From Phytopseudomonas seleniipraecipitans (GTDB taxonomy: Bacteria; Pseudomonadota; Gammaproteobacteria; Pseudomonadales; Pseudomonadaceae): a stretch of 64,000 nt of DNA. Below, piece by piece: positions 35,270 to 44,153 of this stretch (positions are counted from its first letter, which is position 1; each line of letters starts with the position of its first letter). A program made the position numbers and the translations under genes. The notes under the pieces are model-generated. The model was not told where the DNA came from, ran no database searches, and saw only the letters and a list, made by a program, of their open reading frames with translations. The stretch lies in assembly GCF_900102335.1 (NCBI RefSeq), contig NZ_FNBM01000011.1:62001-126000 (forward strand), in the 5' to 3' direction.

Positions 35270-36835
35270 ATGCGCTTACCCAGCCGATACAGCCTGTTCC
35301 CCTTCCTGCTCTGGTGGCCGAACGTCACCCGGCGCACGCTGGGTACGGACCTGCTGGTCGGCTTGAGCGGCGCAATTCTGGCTTTGCCCCAGTCGATCGC
35401 CTACGCGCTGATCGCCGGGCTGCCGGCCGAATACGGGCTCTACGCGGCCATCGTGCCGGTGATCATCGCCTGCCTGTGGGGATCATCGTGGCATTTGATC
35501 GGCGGGCCGACGGCAGCCATTTCCATCGTTCTGTTCACCAGCGTCAGCCCCATGGCCCGGCCAGGCAGTGAGGAATTCGTCGCGCTGGTGCTGGTGCTGA
35601 CCTTTCTCGCCGGGCTTTTCCAGTGGCTGCTCGGGCTGTTGCGCTTCGGCAACCTGGTCAACTTCGTATCGCCCTCGGTGGTGCTCGGTTTCACGCTCGG
35701 CGCCGCGCTGGTGATCGCTCTCGGGCAACTGCCGAACCTGCTGGGCCTGCAGGTCGACAGCCAGCGTACCGCCGTCGCCACCCTGATCAACCTGGCCCAG
35801 CACCTCAAGGAAGCGGATTGGCACGCGGTGCTGGTGGCGCTGTTCACCTTGCTAGTAAGCCTGGCGTGTCGGCGCCTCTGGCCACGCTTGCCGGCGCTGC
35901 TGATCGGCGTGGTTGCCGGCAGCCTGCTGGTTGCAGTGCTGCCAGGCTTCTTCGCCAGCATCACCCTGGTCGATGCCTTCGAAGGTACGCTGCCGCCATT
36001 CACCGCGCTGGATTTCGAGGTCAACAGCCTGCTGCAGCTGCTGCCTGCCGCCATTGCCTGCGGCATGCTCGGCCTGGTCACCAGCCTGTCCATCGCCCGC
36101 TCCCTGGCGGCCAAATCCCAACAGTTGCTGGATGCCAATCAGGAGGTCCGCGCCCAGGGCCTTTCCAACCTGATCGGCCCGTGGTTTTCCGGCTCGCTGT
36201 CGGCCGGCTCCTTCACCCGCTCGGCGCTCAATCTGCAGGGCGGCGCCACATCGCCGCTGGCCGGCGTATTTTCGGCTGTGCTGGTCGCCGCATTCGCGGT
36301 GTTCTGCGCGCCGCTGATCGCGCACATCGCCCTGCCCAGCATGGCCGCGGCGATCCTGTTGATCTGCTGGGGGTTGGTCGACATGCCAGGTGTACGCGCG
36401 CTGCTGCGGGTCAGCCGCTCGGAGTTCGTGGTGATGCTGCTGACCCTGCTGGCCACCCTGGTGCTCGAGCTGCAGACGGCGATCTATGCCGGCGTACTGG
36501 CCTCGCTGTTCTTCTACCTCAAGCGCACATCGCAGCCGCGCTTCAAATACACCGGCGATGGAGACGAAGAACTGCTGCGCCTGGAGGGCTCGATCTTCTT
36601 CGGCGCCTGCCACTATGTGCAACAAGTGCTGCAACTCAGCCGCGGCGAACGCGTGGTGGTCGATGCCCGACACATCAACTTCATCGATTACGCCGGCGTG
36701 GAAATGCTCCACCACGAAGCCCGCCGTCTGCAGACACAAAACCGGCAACTGGTGATCCGCCATGCCCGCCCCCACGTGATCGAAGAAATCCAGAAACTCG
36801 AAGGCTCTACCTGCCCGGTGCAGTTCGAGGACTGA
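35270..36835 (+). CDS. SulP family anion transporter with STAS domain
   Basis: 521 residues. Residues 1-415 are polytopic membrane: LLVGLSGAILALPQSIAYALIAGLP, GGPTAAISIVLFTSVSP and GSLSAGSFTRSALNLQGGATSP. Residues about 425-521 form a cytoplasmic STAS domain (VVVDARHINFIDYAGVEMLHHEARRL). The family carries sulfate, bicarbonate or other anions. Nearness to choline sulfatase makes sulfate an attractive substrate, but the intervening repeats argue against an operon. The ATG at 35270 starts at the family's usual N-terminus; the frame runs open upstream through the repeats. Confidence 0.9.
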   Translation: MRLPSRYSLFPFLLWWPNVTRRTLGTDLLVGLSGAILALPQSIAYALIAGLPAEYGLYAAIVPVIIACLWGSSWHLIGGPTAAISIVLFTSVSPMARPGSEEFVALVLVLTFLAGLFQWLLGLLRFGNLVNFVSPSVVLGFTLGAALVIALGQLPNLLGLQVDSQRTAVATLINLAQHLKEADWHAVLVALFTLLVSLACRRLWPRLPALLIGVVAGSLLVAVLPGFFASITLVDAFEGTLPPFTALDFEVNSLLQLLPAAIACGMLGLVTSLSIARSLAAKSQQLLDANQEVRAQGLSNLIGPWFSGSLSAGSFTRSALNLQGGATSPLAGVFSAVLVAAFAVFCAPLIAHIALPSMAAAILLICWGLVDMPGVRALLRVSRSEFVVMLLTLLATLVLELQTAIYAGVLASLFFYLKRTSQPRFKYTGDGDEELLRLEGSIFFGACHYVQQVLQLSRGERVVVDARHINFIDYAGVEMLHHEARRLQTQNRQLVIRHARPHVIEEIQKLEGSTCPVQFED

Positions 36836-37204
36836 ACGCTCGCCCCCGGGTGTCGCTGCGCTCGACCCAGGCTACAAAAAATGGTGCCGAACCTGACGCA
36901 TCAACGCACCCAACCCCGTAGCCTGGAGCTGAGCGAAGCGATACCCAGGAAGCACTGTCCGCCCAAACCCGCTCACGAGCGAATCCGACCTGTAGGAACC
37001 GCGACCCCGCGGCGAAGGTGGTCACAACGCCATCTTGCAGAACGGCCACAGTCGATTCGCCCCGAGGTCGGGGCTCTTACATTCCGGCAAATTTGTGGAC
37101 GATCGCAACGTCCTTCTCAGGTGTTGCTGCGCTCGACCCGGGCTACGAAAAAATGATCCCCACGCTGCGCTCAACGCCAGGCGACGAGAAACGTTTAATA
37201 GGTG
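36836..37204. other. Repeat-rich intergenic region between SulP and MFS genes
   Basis: 369 bases with no gene. Three copies of the GGGTATCGCTGCGCTC-type repeat lie at 36844-36876, 36919-36953 (inverted) and 37119-37147. A longer palindrome at 36989-37082 has ends TGTAGGAACCGCGACC and GGTCGGGGCTCTTACA. The flanking genes converge here. Confidence 0.65.
36989..37082. repeat. CTGTAGGAACCGCGACCCCGCGGCGAA palindromic repeat
   Basis: About 94 bp with complementary ends and inner CGCGGCGAAGGTGGTC / CGATTCGCCCCGAGGTCGGGG stems. It is of the type spread between genes in pseudomonads. Confidence 0.6.
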
Positions 37205-38455
37205 TTAGCGCCAACCGTGGCGATAAAAATAGCGCCACACCAGCACCAGCGCTGCCAGCCCCAACGCGCTTGCGCAGACGAACAAGCCGTCATAACCCAG
37301 TGCCTTGGCCAAAACGCCGCTGGCGGCACCGACAAAGCCACCGAGCAGAATCTGCGTAGAAGCCTGCAGGGTGAAATCCGCGCCCTCATGGCCGGGGCGG
37401 CACTGGCGCATCATCGCGGCGAACAGCGCTACCGTGGACAGCCCGTCGGCCGCCTGCTCGAACAGGGTCAACGCATACACCAGGGCAACGTCGCCGCCAC
37501 GACTGACCAATAGCGCCAGCGCGGCCAAACTCACGGCCTGCAAGGCGCCAAAAATCAGCAACGCGCGCAGCACACCCAGGCGCGCATACAGCAGCCCGCC
37601 CAGCAGCGCGCCCCCGATGCCGACCAGGCTGCTGATCAGCGTCAGTTGCCCCAGCTCAGCGTTGCTCCAGCCCTGGTCCACCAGCATCGGCTTGATCATC
37701 GGCGAACCAAGGGCGTCACCCAGCTTGAAGGTCAGCACTACCGCCAGCCACAGGCCCATGCCGGGCAGCGCCAGCAGGCCGCGGTAATGCTGCCACAGCA
37801 AACTCGGCCCTATCGGTTCGACGCAGGCAACCCGAGGCGGCAAATGACGCGCTTCGGCGAAACGCCAGATCGGCAGCAGCGTCAGCGCCAGCAACCCCGC
37901 CAGCAGCAGCATCGACAGATTCCAGCCAAAACGGTCGATGACCAGCAACAGGCCGCTGCCACTGATGATCATCCCGACCTTGTAGCCGCCCACCTGCAGG
38001 CTGTTGCCCAGCCCGCGCCAGCGCTCGGGCAGCAGGCGTACGGTCAGGCCATCAGTGGCGACGTCTTGCGTGGCGGCCGCCAGGTTGACCAGCAACAGCA
38101 AGCCGAGCAACAGCGGCAGGTGGGCACCGAACAGCGCATCCGGGGAGAGCATCGTCAACGCCAGCAGAACCAGCAGCACGCCGCTTTGCAGCGGCAGGAT
38201 CCAGCCGCGGTGATGGCCCAGGCGCCGCGACGACAGCCGATCCACCCAGGGCGCCCACAGCACCTTGAGCAACCAGGGCAGCGCCAGCAGCTTGAGCAGC
38301 CCGATCAGCGCCAGGTCCACGCCGTGCTGGCGCAGCAGCACCGGCAGCGCATGGGCGATCAATCCTGATGGCAATCCCTGGGCGCAATACAACGAGGCCA
38401 GGAGTACCACGGTGGCGGCGGCGGGACGGCGCAAATCGGCAGGCATGGGCGTCAT
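37205..38455 (-). CDS. MFS transporter, RhtX/FptX (AmpG-related) type
   Basis: 416 residues with twelve predicted helices. The N-terminus YCAQGLPSGLIAHALPVLLRQ and KLLALPWLLKVLWAPWVDR, followed by AAATQDVATDGLTVRLL, place it with the AmpG-like group that includes the RhtX/FptX siderophore permeases. It may import a siderophore or muropeptide-like compound; no iron-regulated genes adjoin it. The start MTPMPADLRR is preferred; another ATG lies three codons later. Single-gene unit. Confidence 0.83.
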   Translation of the reverse strand: MTPMPADLRRPAAATVVLLASLYCAQGLPSGLIAHALPVLLRQHGVDLALIGLLKLLALPWLLKVLWAPWVDRLSSRRLGHHRGWILPLQSGVLLVLLALTMLSPDALFGAHLPLLLGLLLLVNLAAATQDVATDGLTVRLLPERWRGLGNSLQVGGYKVGMIISGSGLLLVIDRFGWNLSMLLLAGLLALTLLPIWRFAEARHLPPRVACVEPIGPSLLWQHYRGLLALPGMGLWLAVVLTFKLGDALGSPMIKPMLVDQGWSNAELGQLTLISSLVGIGGALLGGLLYARLGVLRALLIFGALQAVSLAALALLVSRGGDVALVYALTLFEQAADGLSTVALFAAMMRQCRPGHEGADFTLQASTQILLGGFVGAASGVLAKALGYDGLFVCASALGLAALVLVWRYFYRHGWR

Positions 38456-38673
38456 GAACAAATCCGCAGCAGGTGAACGGCGCAGCATAGCGCAGGCTCG
38501 GAAGCGTCAGCAGTCCGTCATGTGCCGGTAACAACTCGATACCCGAAAACCACGGCCCGAACGAACATCAGCACGCCGTTCCGGTCTATTCGCCTATCAC
38601 GCTTTCACGTCCCGTCTGCCGCCCCTCAGCGTCGCAGGCAGCGGCGTCATGTTGTCGAGCAACACGGAGATCC

Positions 38674-39585
38674 ATGGCCACATCACTTATCCACACCCTG
38701 CGCCGCCGTTGGTTCAGCCTGAGCTTGCTGGTCTGCCTGGCCGTCGGCCTGCCGGTCGGCTGCGCCAAATTGGAAGAGAAGGAACGCGAGCTGGTGTTCC
38801 GCATCGAGCCTGGCACGGCCAGCTGGTTCAGCGGCTTGCCCGCCGGGGTCGAGGAAATGACCCTCAGCGCACCGCAGTTCGGCGACACGCAGAACATCCA
38901 CGCCTGGTGGTGGCCGGCGCAAAAGAAGGACGCGCCGACGCTGTTGTACCTGCACGGCTCACGCTGGAACCTTACCGGCCAGCTGTTTCGCATCGAGCAG
39001 CTGCACGCCATGGGCTTTTCGGTGCTGGCCATCGACTATAGGGGGTTTGGCGAGAGCCTCGGTGAGCTGCCCTCGGAGCGCACGCTTTATGAAGACGCGG
39101 AAATCGCCTGGCAACGCCTCACCGAATTGCAGCCAGACCCGGCCAAACGTTTCGTCTATGGCCATTCCCTGGGTGGCGCCGTAGCGGTCAACCTCGCTGA
39201 ATCTCTGAGCCGCGACCGAAACACACCGCCGCTGACCGGGCTGATCATCGAGTCGACGTTCACCAACCTCGCCGATGCCGCCACCGAAGTGGCCAGCGAA
39301 TACACCTCGTTGCCGGTGCGCTGGTTGCTGTCGCAGAAATTCGACTCGCTGAGCAAGATCGGCGACATCAAGGTGCCGGTGCTGATCGCCCACGGCACCA
39401 ATGATCGCTACATCCCGCAGCGCTTCAGCGAAAGCCTGTTCCAGGCTGCCAGTGAACCCAAGCGCCTGTTGCTGATCGACGGCGGCAACCACAACAACAG
39501 CCTGCGCACCGGCAGCAGCGAATACCGGGCGGCGATTCGCTCGTTGTTCGCACCGAAAACCGTCGGCGCGAACAACGAGAGCTGA
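38674..39585 (+). CDS. Membrane-anchored or secreted alpha/beta hydrolase (BEM46/YfhR-like)
   Basis: 303 residues. A basic N-terminus and hydrophobic helix (about 13-32) ending PVGCAK resembles a signal anchor, with only a weak lipobox. The hydrolase fold shows TLLYLHGSRWNLTG, the nucleophile elbow YGHSLGGAVAVNLAE (serine near residue 168), the acid in HGTNDRYIP and the histidine in DGGNHNNSL. The substrate is unknown. It is divergent from the MFS gene across 218 bp. Confidence 0.87.
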   Translation: MATSLIHTLRRRWFSLSLLVCLAVGLPVGCAKLEEKERELVFRIEPGTASWFSGLPAGVEEMTLSAPQFGDTQNIHAWWWPAQKKDAPTLLYLHGSRWNLTGQLFRIEQLHAMGFSVLAIDYRGFGESLGELPSERTLYEDAEIAWQRLTELQPDPAKRFVYGHSLGGAVAVNLAESLSRDRNTPPLTGLIIESTFTNLADAATEVASEYTSLPVRWLLSQKFDSLSKIGDIKVPVLIAHGTNDRYIPQRFSESLFQAASEPKRLLLIDGGNHNNSLRTGSSEYRAAIRSLFAPKTVGANNES

Positions 39586-39649
39586 GTGCCTGCGTATCGG
39601 GCGCGAGCATGATTAGTCGCGAGCAGGCGGCGGACCCAGGCCCGCCACC

Positions 39650-40825
39650 TCAGTATCGATAAACCGCAGCCACCCCGCTGTCGGTCGGCATTACCCGCTC
39701 CGGGGGTACGACCACCACTTCGCCGCCGTGACGGATCACCGCAAGGATCAGCTCGTCGAGCACATCCTCCGTGGCAGGATCACCGTCCTCGTGCAGCACC
39801 ACCTCGCCGCTGCTCAGGTCCATGGTGCCGGCGACCCGCTGCTCGGCGGCCACCAGCAGCAACGCGACCCGACCTTCAACCGCGGCGCGGGCGATAGCCG
39901 GCAGTTGATCGCCGGCCAGCTGCTGCCCCACTGCCACGCCGTAGCGGTTGAAGGCCTCGTCCAGTTTTTTGCCATGGCGGATGCTCATCAGCTCCCCGCA
40001 GGCCGACGCCAGCTGGGCACTGGACAACGTGGCGGGGTCGACTTCAACGCCTTCTGCCATCAGCAACGGGTTGCGGCTCAACGCCCTGAACACCGCCTGG
40101 TTTTCCGGCAGCGCCGCCAGGATCAGCGGCAGCTTGGTAACCCGCGAACAATGCTCGGTGATTTGCTTGTCGACGATCCGGAAGAACCGCTCGCGGTCCA
40201 GGTTGATCTCGTCCTGCTTACCGCCACCGCCTGACTCATGCATCATCGGGTCACCACGCTCACCGCCGCCGCTGAAGCCATCGGGGTGGCCCTGCTGGTC
40301 CCTTGAGGTCAGCTCATCACCCAGCGCTTCGACCAGATTGGTCGGCACCGAATCGGGCAGCTCGACGGCGTGCAGGCGTTGCGTCGACCCTTCATGCACG
40401 GACACGCTGTCGCGCGACAGGCACAGCACCTGGTAACGGTCAGCGAGCGGCGCCAGGCGTAACAACGGTTTCAGGTACGGGTGGCTGTTGACGATGGCGA
40501 CCTCTTCGACCGGCTGATGCAGCCCGACTACCTGAAAGTGCGCCTGACCGGCAAAAATCGCGATGCCGGCAGGACAGTTGTTCCAGAACGCGGCGTCGTC
40601 GATCAACGCCTGGATGGGCGCGAGTACCGTGTCTTTTTGCAGTTGTGGATAACGTTGCTGCAACGAGGTCTCGAGGGTCTTGAACAGATTCTTCAAACGG
40701 ATAGGGTCTTGCGTGCGCTCCGGAAACGTCCGGTGCGTGGGCATGTACAGGCTCAGGTTGGGTTGATCGGCCAGCGCCATAAGCGCGCTTACCGTCTGCT
40801 GCGTAAGGGGTTGGATTGGGGTCAT
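39650..40825 (-). CDS. BaeRF-type (bacterial archaeo-eukaryotic release factor-like) protein
   Basis: 391 residues. It begins SLYMPTHRTFPERTQDPIRLKNL, typical of the bacterial eRF1-related BaeRF families, and has later VLCLSRDSVSVHEGSTQRL, a glycine/aspartate-rich linker (GGGERGDPMMHESGGGGKQDE) and RFFRIVDKQITEH. The C-terminal part includes GRVALLLVAAEQRVAG. Members are predicted to act on stalled ribosomes or nascent peptides; this is not shown by experiment to my knowledge. It follows an HPF-like gene by 10 bases in the same direction, which supports a ribosome-related role. Confidence 0.8.
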   Translation of the reverse strand: MTPIQPLTQQTVSALMALADQPNLSLYMPTHRTFPERTQDPIRLKNLFKTLETSLQQRYPQLQKDTVLAPIQALIDDAAFWNNCPAGIAIFAGQAHFQVVGLHQPVEEVAIVNSHPYLKPLLRLAPLADRYQVLCLSRDSVSVHEGSTQRLHAVELPDSVPTNLVEALGDELTSRDQQGHPDGFSGGGERGDPMMHESGGGGKQDEINLDRERFFRIVDKQITEHCSRVTKLPLILAALPENQAVFRALSRNPLLMAEGVEVDPATLSSAQLASACGELMSIRHGKKLDEAFNRYGVAVGQQLAGDQLPAIARAAVEGRVALLLVAAEQRVAGTMDLSSGEVVLHEDGDPATEDVLDELILAVIRHGGEVVVVPPERVMPTDSGVAAVYRY

Positions 40826-40835
40826 GACCGGCTCC

Positions 40836-41261
40836 TCATTCTTTTCCCAGATCAGCCTGCTTGGCGAGGAATTCGTCCTCGAGCATGGCGTCGATTTCTG
40901 CTGTGGAATCTTCATGCACGACCGGCGCTGTCAGGTGCCCGGTCGACTCGACCCGCTGCGTCAGCCGGCCTGTCAGATGCTCCAGCGCGTGGCTCATTTT
41001 CCGTGCGGCGCCGGCTACCGCCAGGTCCAGGCTTTGCGCCTTGTGGGTCACCGACAATGAGCTGTGGCCCTTGGGCCGCGCTTCGATCTGGCAGCGTTTG
41101 TCCTGGGCGCCGCCTTTATGCGAGTTGACATCCCCGACGTGGATTTCCACCCGCGTCAGCAGATCGGTGTAGCGCTCCAACTCGTCGACGACGCGGCCGC
41201 CGACCCACTTCTGCAGGTCGGTACCGCCTTCGATGTGATTACTGTCCACCTGTACGTGCAT
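40836..41261 (-). CDS. HPF/RaiA family ribosome-associated protein
   Basis: 141 residues with an N-terminal HPF-like fold: MHVQVDSNHIEGG, LTRVEIHVGDVNSHKGGAQDKRCQIEARPKG and LDLAVAGAARKMSHALEHLTGRL. The C-terminal tail of about 35 residues is acidic. The normal HPF/RaiA role is to bind the 30S decoding region and inactivate ribosomes in resting cells. It is not the housekeeping hpf next to rpoN; the context is instead a BaeRF gene immediately downstream. It is divergent from the phosphonate-type transporter. Confidence 0.85.
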   Translation of the reverse strand: MHVQVDSNHIEGGTDLQKWVGGRVVDELERYTDLLTRVEIHVGDVNSHKGGAQDKRCQIEARPKGHSSLSVTHKAQSLDLAVAGAARKMSHALEHLTGRLTQRVESTGHLTAPVVHEDSTAEIDAMLEDEFLAKQADLGKE

Positions 41262-41407
41262 GTCGTGATCCTCCGCTTCGGCGTCGAAAAGGCGCCTGTT
41301 GCCTGTAGAAGATCGAGCAAAACAATCAGTTCCGGGAGGTGGATAACTGGCGATCTCTCAATCGCACAAAGCACTTGCGTGCGCTGTGCAACCAGCCACT
41401 CGTGGCG

Positions 41408-41440
41408 CTGCAGCAAAACCGTCACAAAACCGCACTAAGG
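41408..41440 (+). promoter_or_regulatory. Three 11-bp repeats resembling a Pho box
   Basis: CTGCAGCAAAA, CCGTCACAAAA and CCGCACTAAGG follow one another with 11-bp period. The PhoB recognition unit is a CTGTCAT-like heptamer plus an A/T tetramer, also repeated every 11 bp. The middle unit matches best. It lies 36 bases before the binding-protein gene. Confidence 0.55.
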
Positions 41441-41475
41441 TGGCCGGAATCTTTCCAGCCCGTAGGGATACAACC

Positions 41476-42435
41476 ATGCTGCGCAACGCCACCCGCTCTA
41501 GCCTGCTTTATGCACTGCTGCTGCCACTGATGGGCAGCGCCCACGCTGCCGACCTGTCCACCCGCTACAACGACAGCAATGGCGACATGGTGGCCGATGC
41601 GCCGACCGACGAAACCAAGTGGGTCGATCCCAGCACGCTGATCTTCGCCTACACGCCCGTCGAAGACCCGGCGGTATACGCCAAGGTGTGGGACGGTTTC
41701 CTGCAGCACATGGAAAAAGTGACCGGCAAGAAGATCAAGTTCTTCCCGGTCCAATCCAACGCGGCGCAGCTCGAAGCCATGCGTGCCGGTCGTCTGCACA
41801 TCGCTGGTTTCAACACCGGCTCGGTGCCGCTGGCCGTCAACTGCGCCGGTTTCGTGCCCTTCACCATGATGGCCGACAAAGCTGGCAACTACGGCTACCA
41901 GATGGAAATCATCACCCACAACGGCAGTGGTATCGATGATGTTGCCGGCCTGCGCGGCCACACCCTCGCCTTCACTTCGCCGACGTCCAACTCAGGCTTC
42001 AAAGCACCGTCGGCGCTGCTCAAGTCCGAGTTCAACCTGGAAGCGGACAAGGACTTCAAGACAGCCTTCTCCGGCAAGCACGACAACTCGATCATGGGCG
42101 TGGTCAACCGCGACTACGACGCCGCCGCCATCGCCAACTCGGTGCTCGCGCAGATGCAGGCACGCGGCATGGTCAAGCCGGATCAGTACAAGGTGCTCTA
42201 CACCTCGCAAACCTTCCCCACCACCGGTTACGGCTACGTCTACAACCTCAAGCCGGAACTGGCCGAGAAGATTCGCCAAGGCTTCGAGACGTTCGATTGG
42301 GAAGGCTCTGCCCTGCAGGCCGAGTTCAAGAGCTCGGACGGTGAGCAGTTCATCCCGATCACCTACCAGAAGCACTGGGAAGTGGTCCGCAAGATCGACC
42401 AGGCCATGGACGTGAGCTACTCGTGCGACAAGTGA
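41476..42435 (+). CDS. Phosphate/phosphite/phosphonate ABC transporter substrate-binding protein
   Basis: 319 residues. A signal peptide ends GSAHAADLS. The PhnD/PtxB-type fold shows IFAYTPVEDPAVYAKVWDGFL, the ligand loop AFTSPTSNSGFKAPSALLK near residue 175 and FSGKHDNSIMGVVNRDYDAAAIANS. The S-x-T/S-S helix binds the phospho-oxyanion. It supplies phosphite, phosphonate or phosphate to the PhnCE-type transporter downstream. No C-P lyase or ptxD genes adjoin, so the natural ligand is open. Start ATG follows AGGGATACAACC. Confidence 0.9.
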   Translation: MLRNATRSSLLYALLLPLMGSAHAADLSTRYNDSNGDMVADAPTDETKWVDPSTLIFAYTPVEDPAVYAKVWDGFLQHMEKVTGKKIKFFPVQSNAAQLEAMRAGRLHIAGFNTGSVPLAVNCAGFVPFTMMADKAGNYGYQMEIITHNGSGIDDVAGLRGHTLAFTSPTSNSGFKAPSALLKSEFNLEADKDFKTAFSGKHDNSIMGVVNRDYDAAAIANSVLAQMQARGMVKPDQYKVLYTSQTFPTTGYGYVYNLKPELAEKIRQGFETFDWEGSALQAEFKSSDGEQFIPITYQKHWEVVRKIDQAMDVSYSCDK

Positions 42436-42467
42436 CAGACACTGGTCAGGCAAATGAGCAGGCGGCT

Positions 42468-43313
42468 ATGAGCCTTCTCGAGATAAAGGGTCTGGGCAAA
42501 CGTTACGCCAGTGGTGATCAGGCGCTGGCTGACGTGCGCCTGACGCTGCCCAAAGGCCAGGTGATGGCGCTGATCGGGCCTTCCGGGGCGGGCAAGAGCA
42601 CCTTGATCCGCTGCATCAACCGGCTGGTAGAGCCGAGCGAAGGCGAGGTGCTGCTCAGCGGCCTGTCGCTGACCAAGCTGCGTGCCGGCGCGTTGCGCAA
42701 GGCACGTCGGCGCATGGGCATGATCTTTCAGGATCACGCCCTGGTCGACCGCCTGACGGTGATGGAAAACGTATTGTCCGGGCGCCTCGGTTATGTCGGT
42801 TTCTGGCGCAGTGTCTGGCGCCGCTACCCGCAGGCCGATGTGCAGGAAGCCTTTCGCCTGCTCGATCGTGTCGGCCTGGCCCACGCGCTCGACAAGCGCG
42901 CCGATGCATTATCCGGTGGGCAGCGGCAACGGGTCGGCATTGCCCGCGCGCTGCTGCAGAACCCCGATCTGATGCTGATCGACGAGCCCACCGCCAGCCT
43001 TGACCCGAAAACCTCGCGGCAAATCATGCGCCTGATCCGCGAACTGTGCGAAGAGCGCGGCCTCACCGCGATCATCAATATCCATGACGTCGACCTGGCG
43101 CGCCGCTTCTCGGACCGCATCGTCGGCCTGCACGCCGGCCGTATCGTGTTCGATGGCTCGCCCGACGCGCTGGATGCACCGACCCTGACGCGCATCTACG
43201 GCGAAGAGGATTGGGAAACCACCGTTGGCGAATCCACCCAGGAGGATGAGCCGGCAGACGAGCCGCGCGAGCCATACCAGGCGCGTGCGGGCTGGGCAGA
43301 GGCCGCGAGCTGA
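42468..43313 (+). CDS. phnC: Phosphonate-type ABC transporter ATP-binding protein
   Basis: 281 residues. Walker A GPSGAGKST near residue 37, signature LSGGQRQRVGIARALLQNP near residue 147, Walker B LMLIDEPTASLDPK. The conserved insert MIFQDHALVDRLTVMENVLSGRLG is characteristic of PhnC. The last 30 residues are acidic and extend beyond the usual end. TGATG overlap joins it to the first permease. It lies 32 bases behind the receptor gene. Confidence 0.92.
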   Translation: MSLLEIKGLGKRYASGDQALADVRLTLPKGQVMALIGPSGAGKSTLIRCINRLVEPSEGEVLLSGLSLTKLRAGALRKARRRMGMIFQDHALVDRLTVMENVLSGRLGYVGFWRSVWRRYPQADVQEAFRLLDRVGLAHALDKRADALSGGQRQRVGIARALLQNPDLMLIDEPTASLDPKTSRQIMRLIRELCEERGLTAIINIHDVDLARRFSDRIVGLHAGRIVFDGSPDALDAPTLTRIYGEEDWETTVGESTQEDEPADEPREPYQARAGWAEAAS

Positions 43314-44143
43314 TGGCCGCGCCACTGCCTGCAACCGACCGCCTGGCCCGCGCCCGGGCCGGGTACTGGAAACCACCGGCACTGATTCCCGGCCTCACCC
43401 AGCGTTGCCTGGTGGTCGCTGGGTTGGTGCTGTATCTGCTGCTTGCCGGCGCCAGCATCAACCTGGACTGGAATCGCATCGCCGAAGGATGGTCACGCGG
43501 GCTGGCCTTCGCAGCCGGCTTCGTTAACCCGGACTTCACCAGCCGCGGCGGCGACATTCTCGACGGCCTGCTGGAAAGCCTGGCCATGACGCTGGTCGCT
43601 ACGGTTATTGGTATCGCGCTGTCGATTCCGGTCGGCCTGGGCGCCGCGCGCAATCTCGCGCCACTGCCGATCTACCTGTTCTGTCGGTGGCTGATCATGG
43701 TGTCGCGGACCTTCCAGGAAGTCATCATCGCCATCCTGTTCGTGGTCATGTTCGGTTTCGGGCCGCTGGCCGGTGTGGCGACGCTGGCCTTCGCCACCAT
43801 CGGCTTTATCGCCAAGCTGCTCGCCGAGGCGATCGAAGACATCGATGCGCGTCCCGTCGAGGCCATCCGCGCCACGGGCGGCAGTTGGCTGCAGGTGCTC
43901 AACCATGCCGTGCAGCCGCAGATCATGCCGCGCCTGATCGGGCTCTCGCTGTACCGCCTCGATATCAATTTCCGCGAATCGGCAATCATCGGCATCGTCG
44001 GCGCAGGCGGCATTGGCGCGACGCTCGGTACCGCCATGGACCGCTACGAATACAACACCGCTGCGGCTGTGTTGCTGATCATCATCGCCATCGTGCTGGC
44101 CTCGGAATATTTCTCCGGGCATGTGCGTCGCTGGCTTCAGTAA
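43313..44143 (+). CDS. phnE: Phosphonate-type ABC transporter permease, first subunit
   Basis: 276-residue PhnE-type inner-membrane permease. The binding-protein-dependent transport loop EAIEDIDARPVEAIRATGGS near residue 180 is followed by VQPQIMPRLIGLSLYRLDINFRES, the signature of PhnE, and GIVGAGGIGATLG. It differs clearly from the second permease downstream and so forms half of a heterodimer. Overlaps the ATPase gene stop. Confidence 0.92.
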   Translation: MAAPLPATDRLARARAGYWKPPALIPGLTQRCLVVAGLVLYLLLAGASINLDWNRIAEGWSRGLAFAAGFVNPDFTSRGGDILDGLLESLAMTLVATVIGIALSIPVGLGAARNLAPLPIYLFCRWLIMVSRTFQEVIIAILFVVMFGFGPLAGVATLAFATIGFIAKLLAEAIEDIDARPVEAIRATGGSWLQVLNHAVQPQIMPRLIGLSLYRLDINFRESAIIGIVGAGGIGATLGTAMDRYEYNTAAAVLLIIIAIVLASEYFSGHVRRWLQ

Positions 44144-44153
44144 GGCTTTTGTC

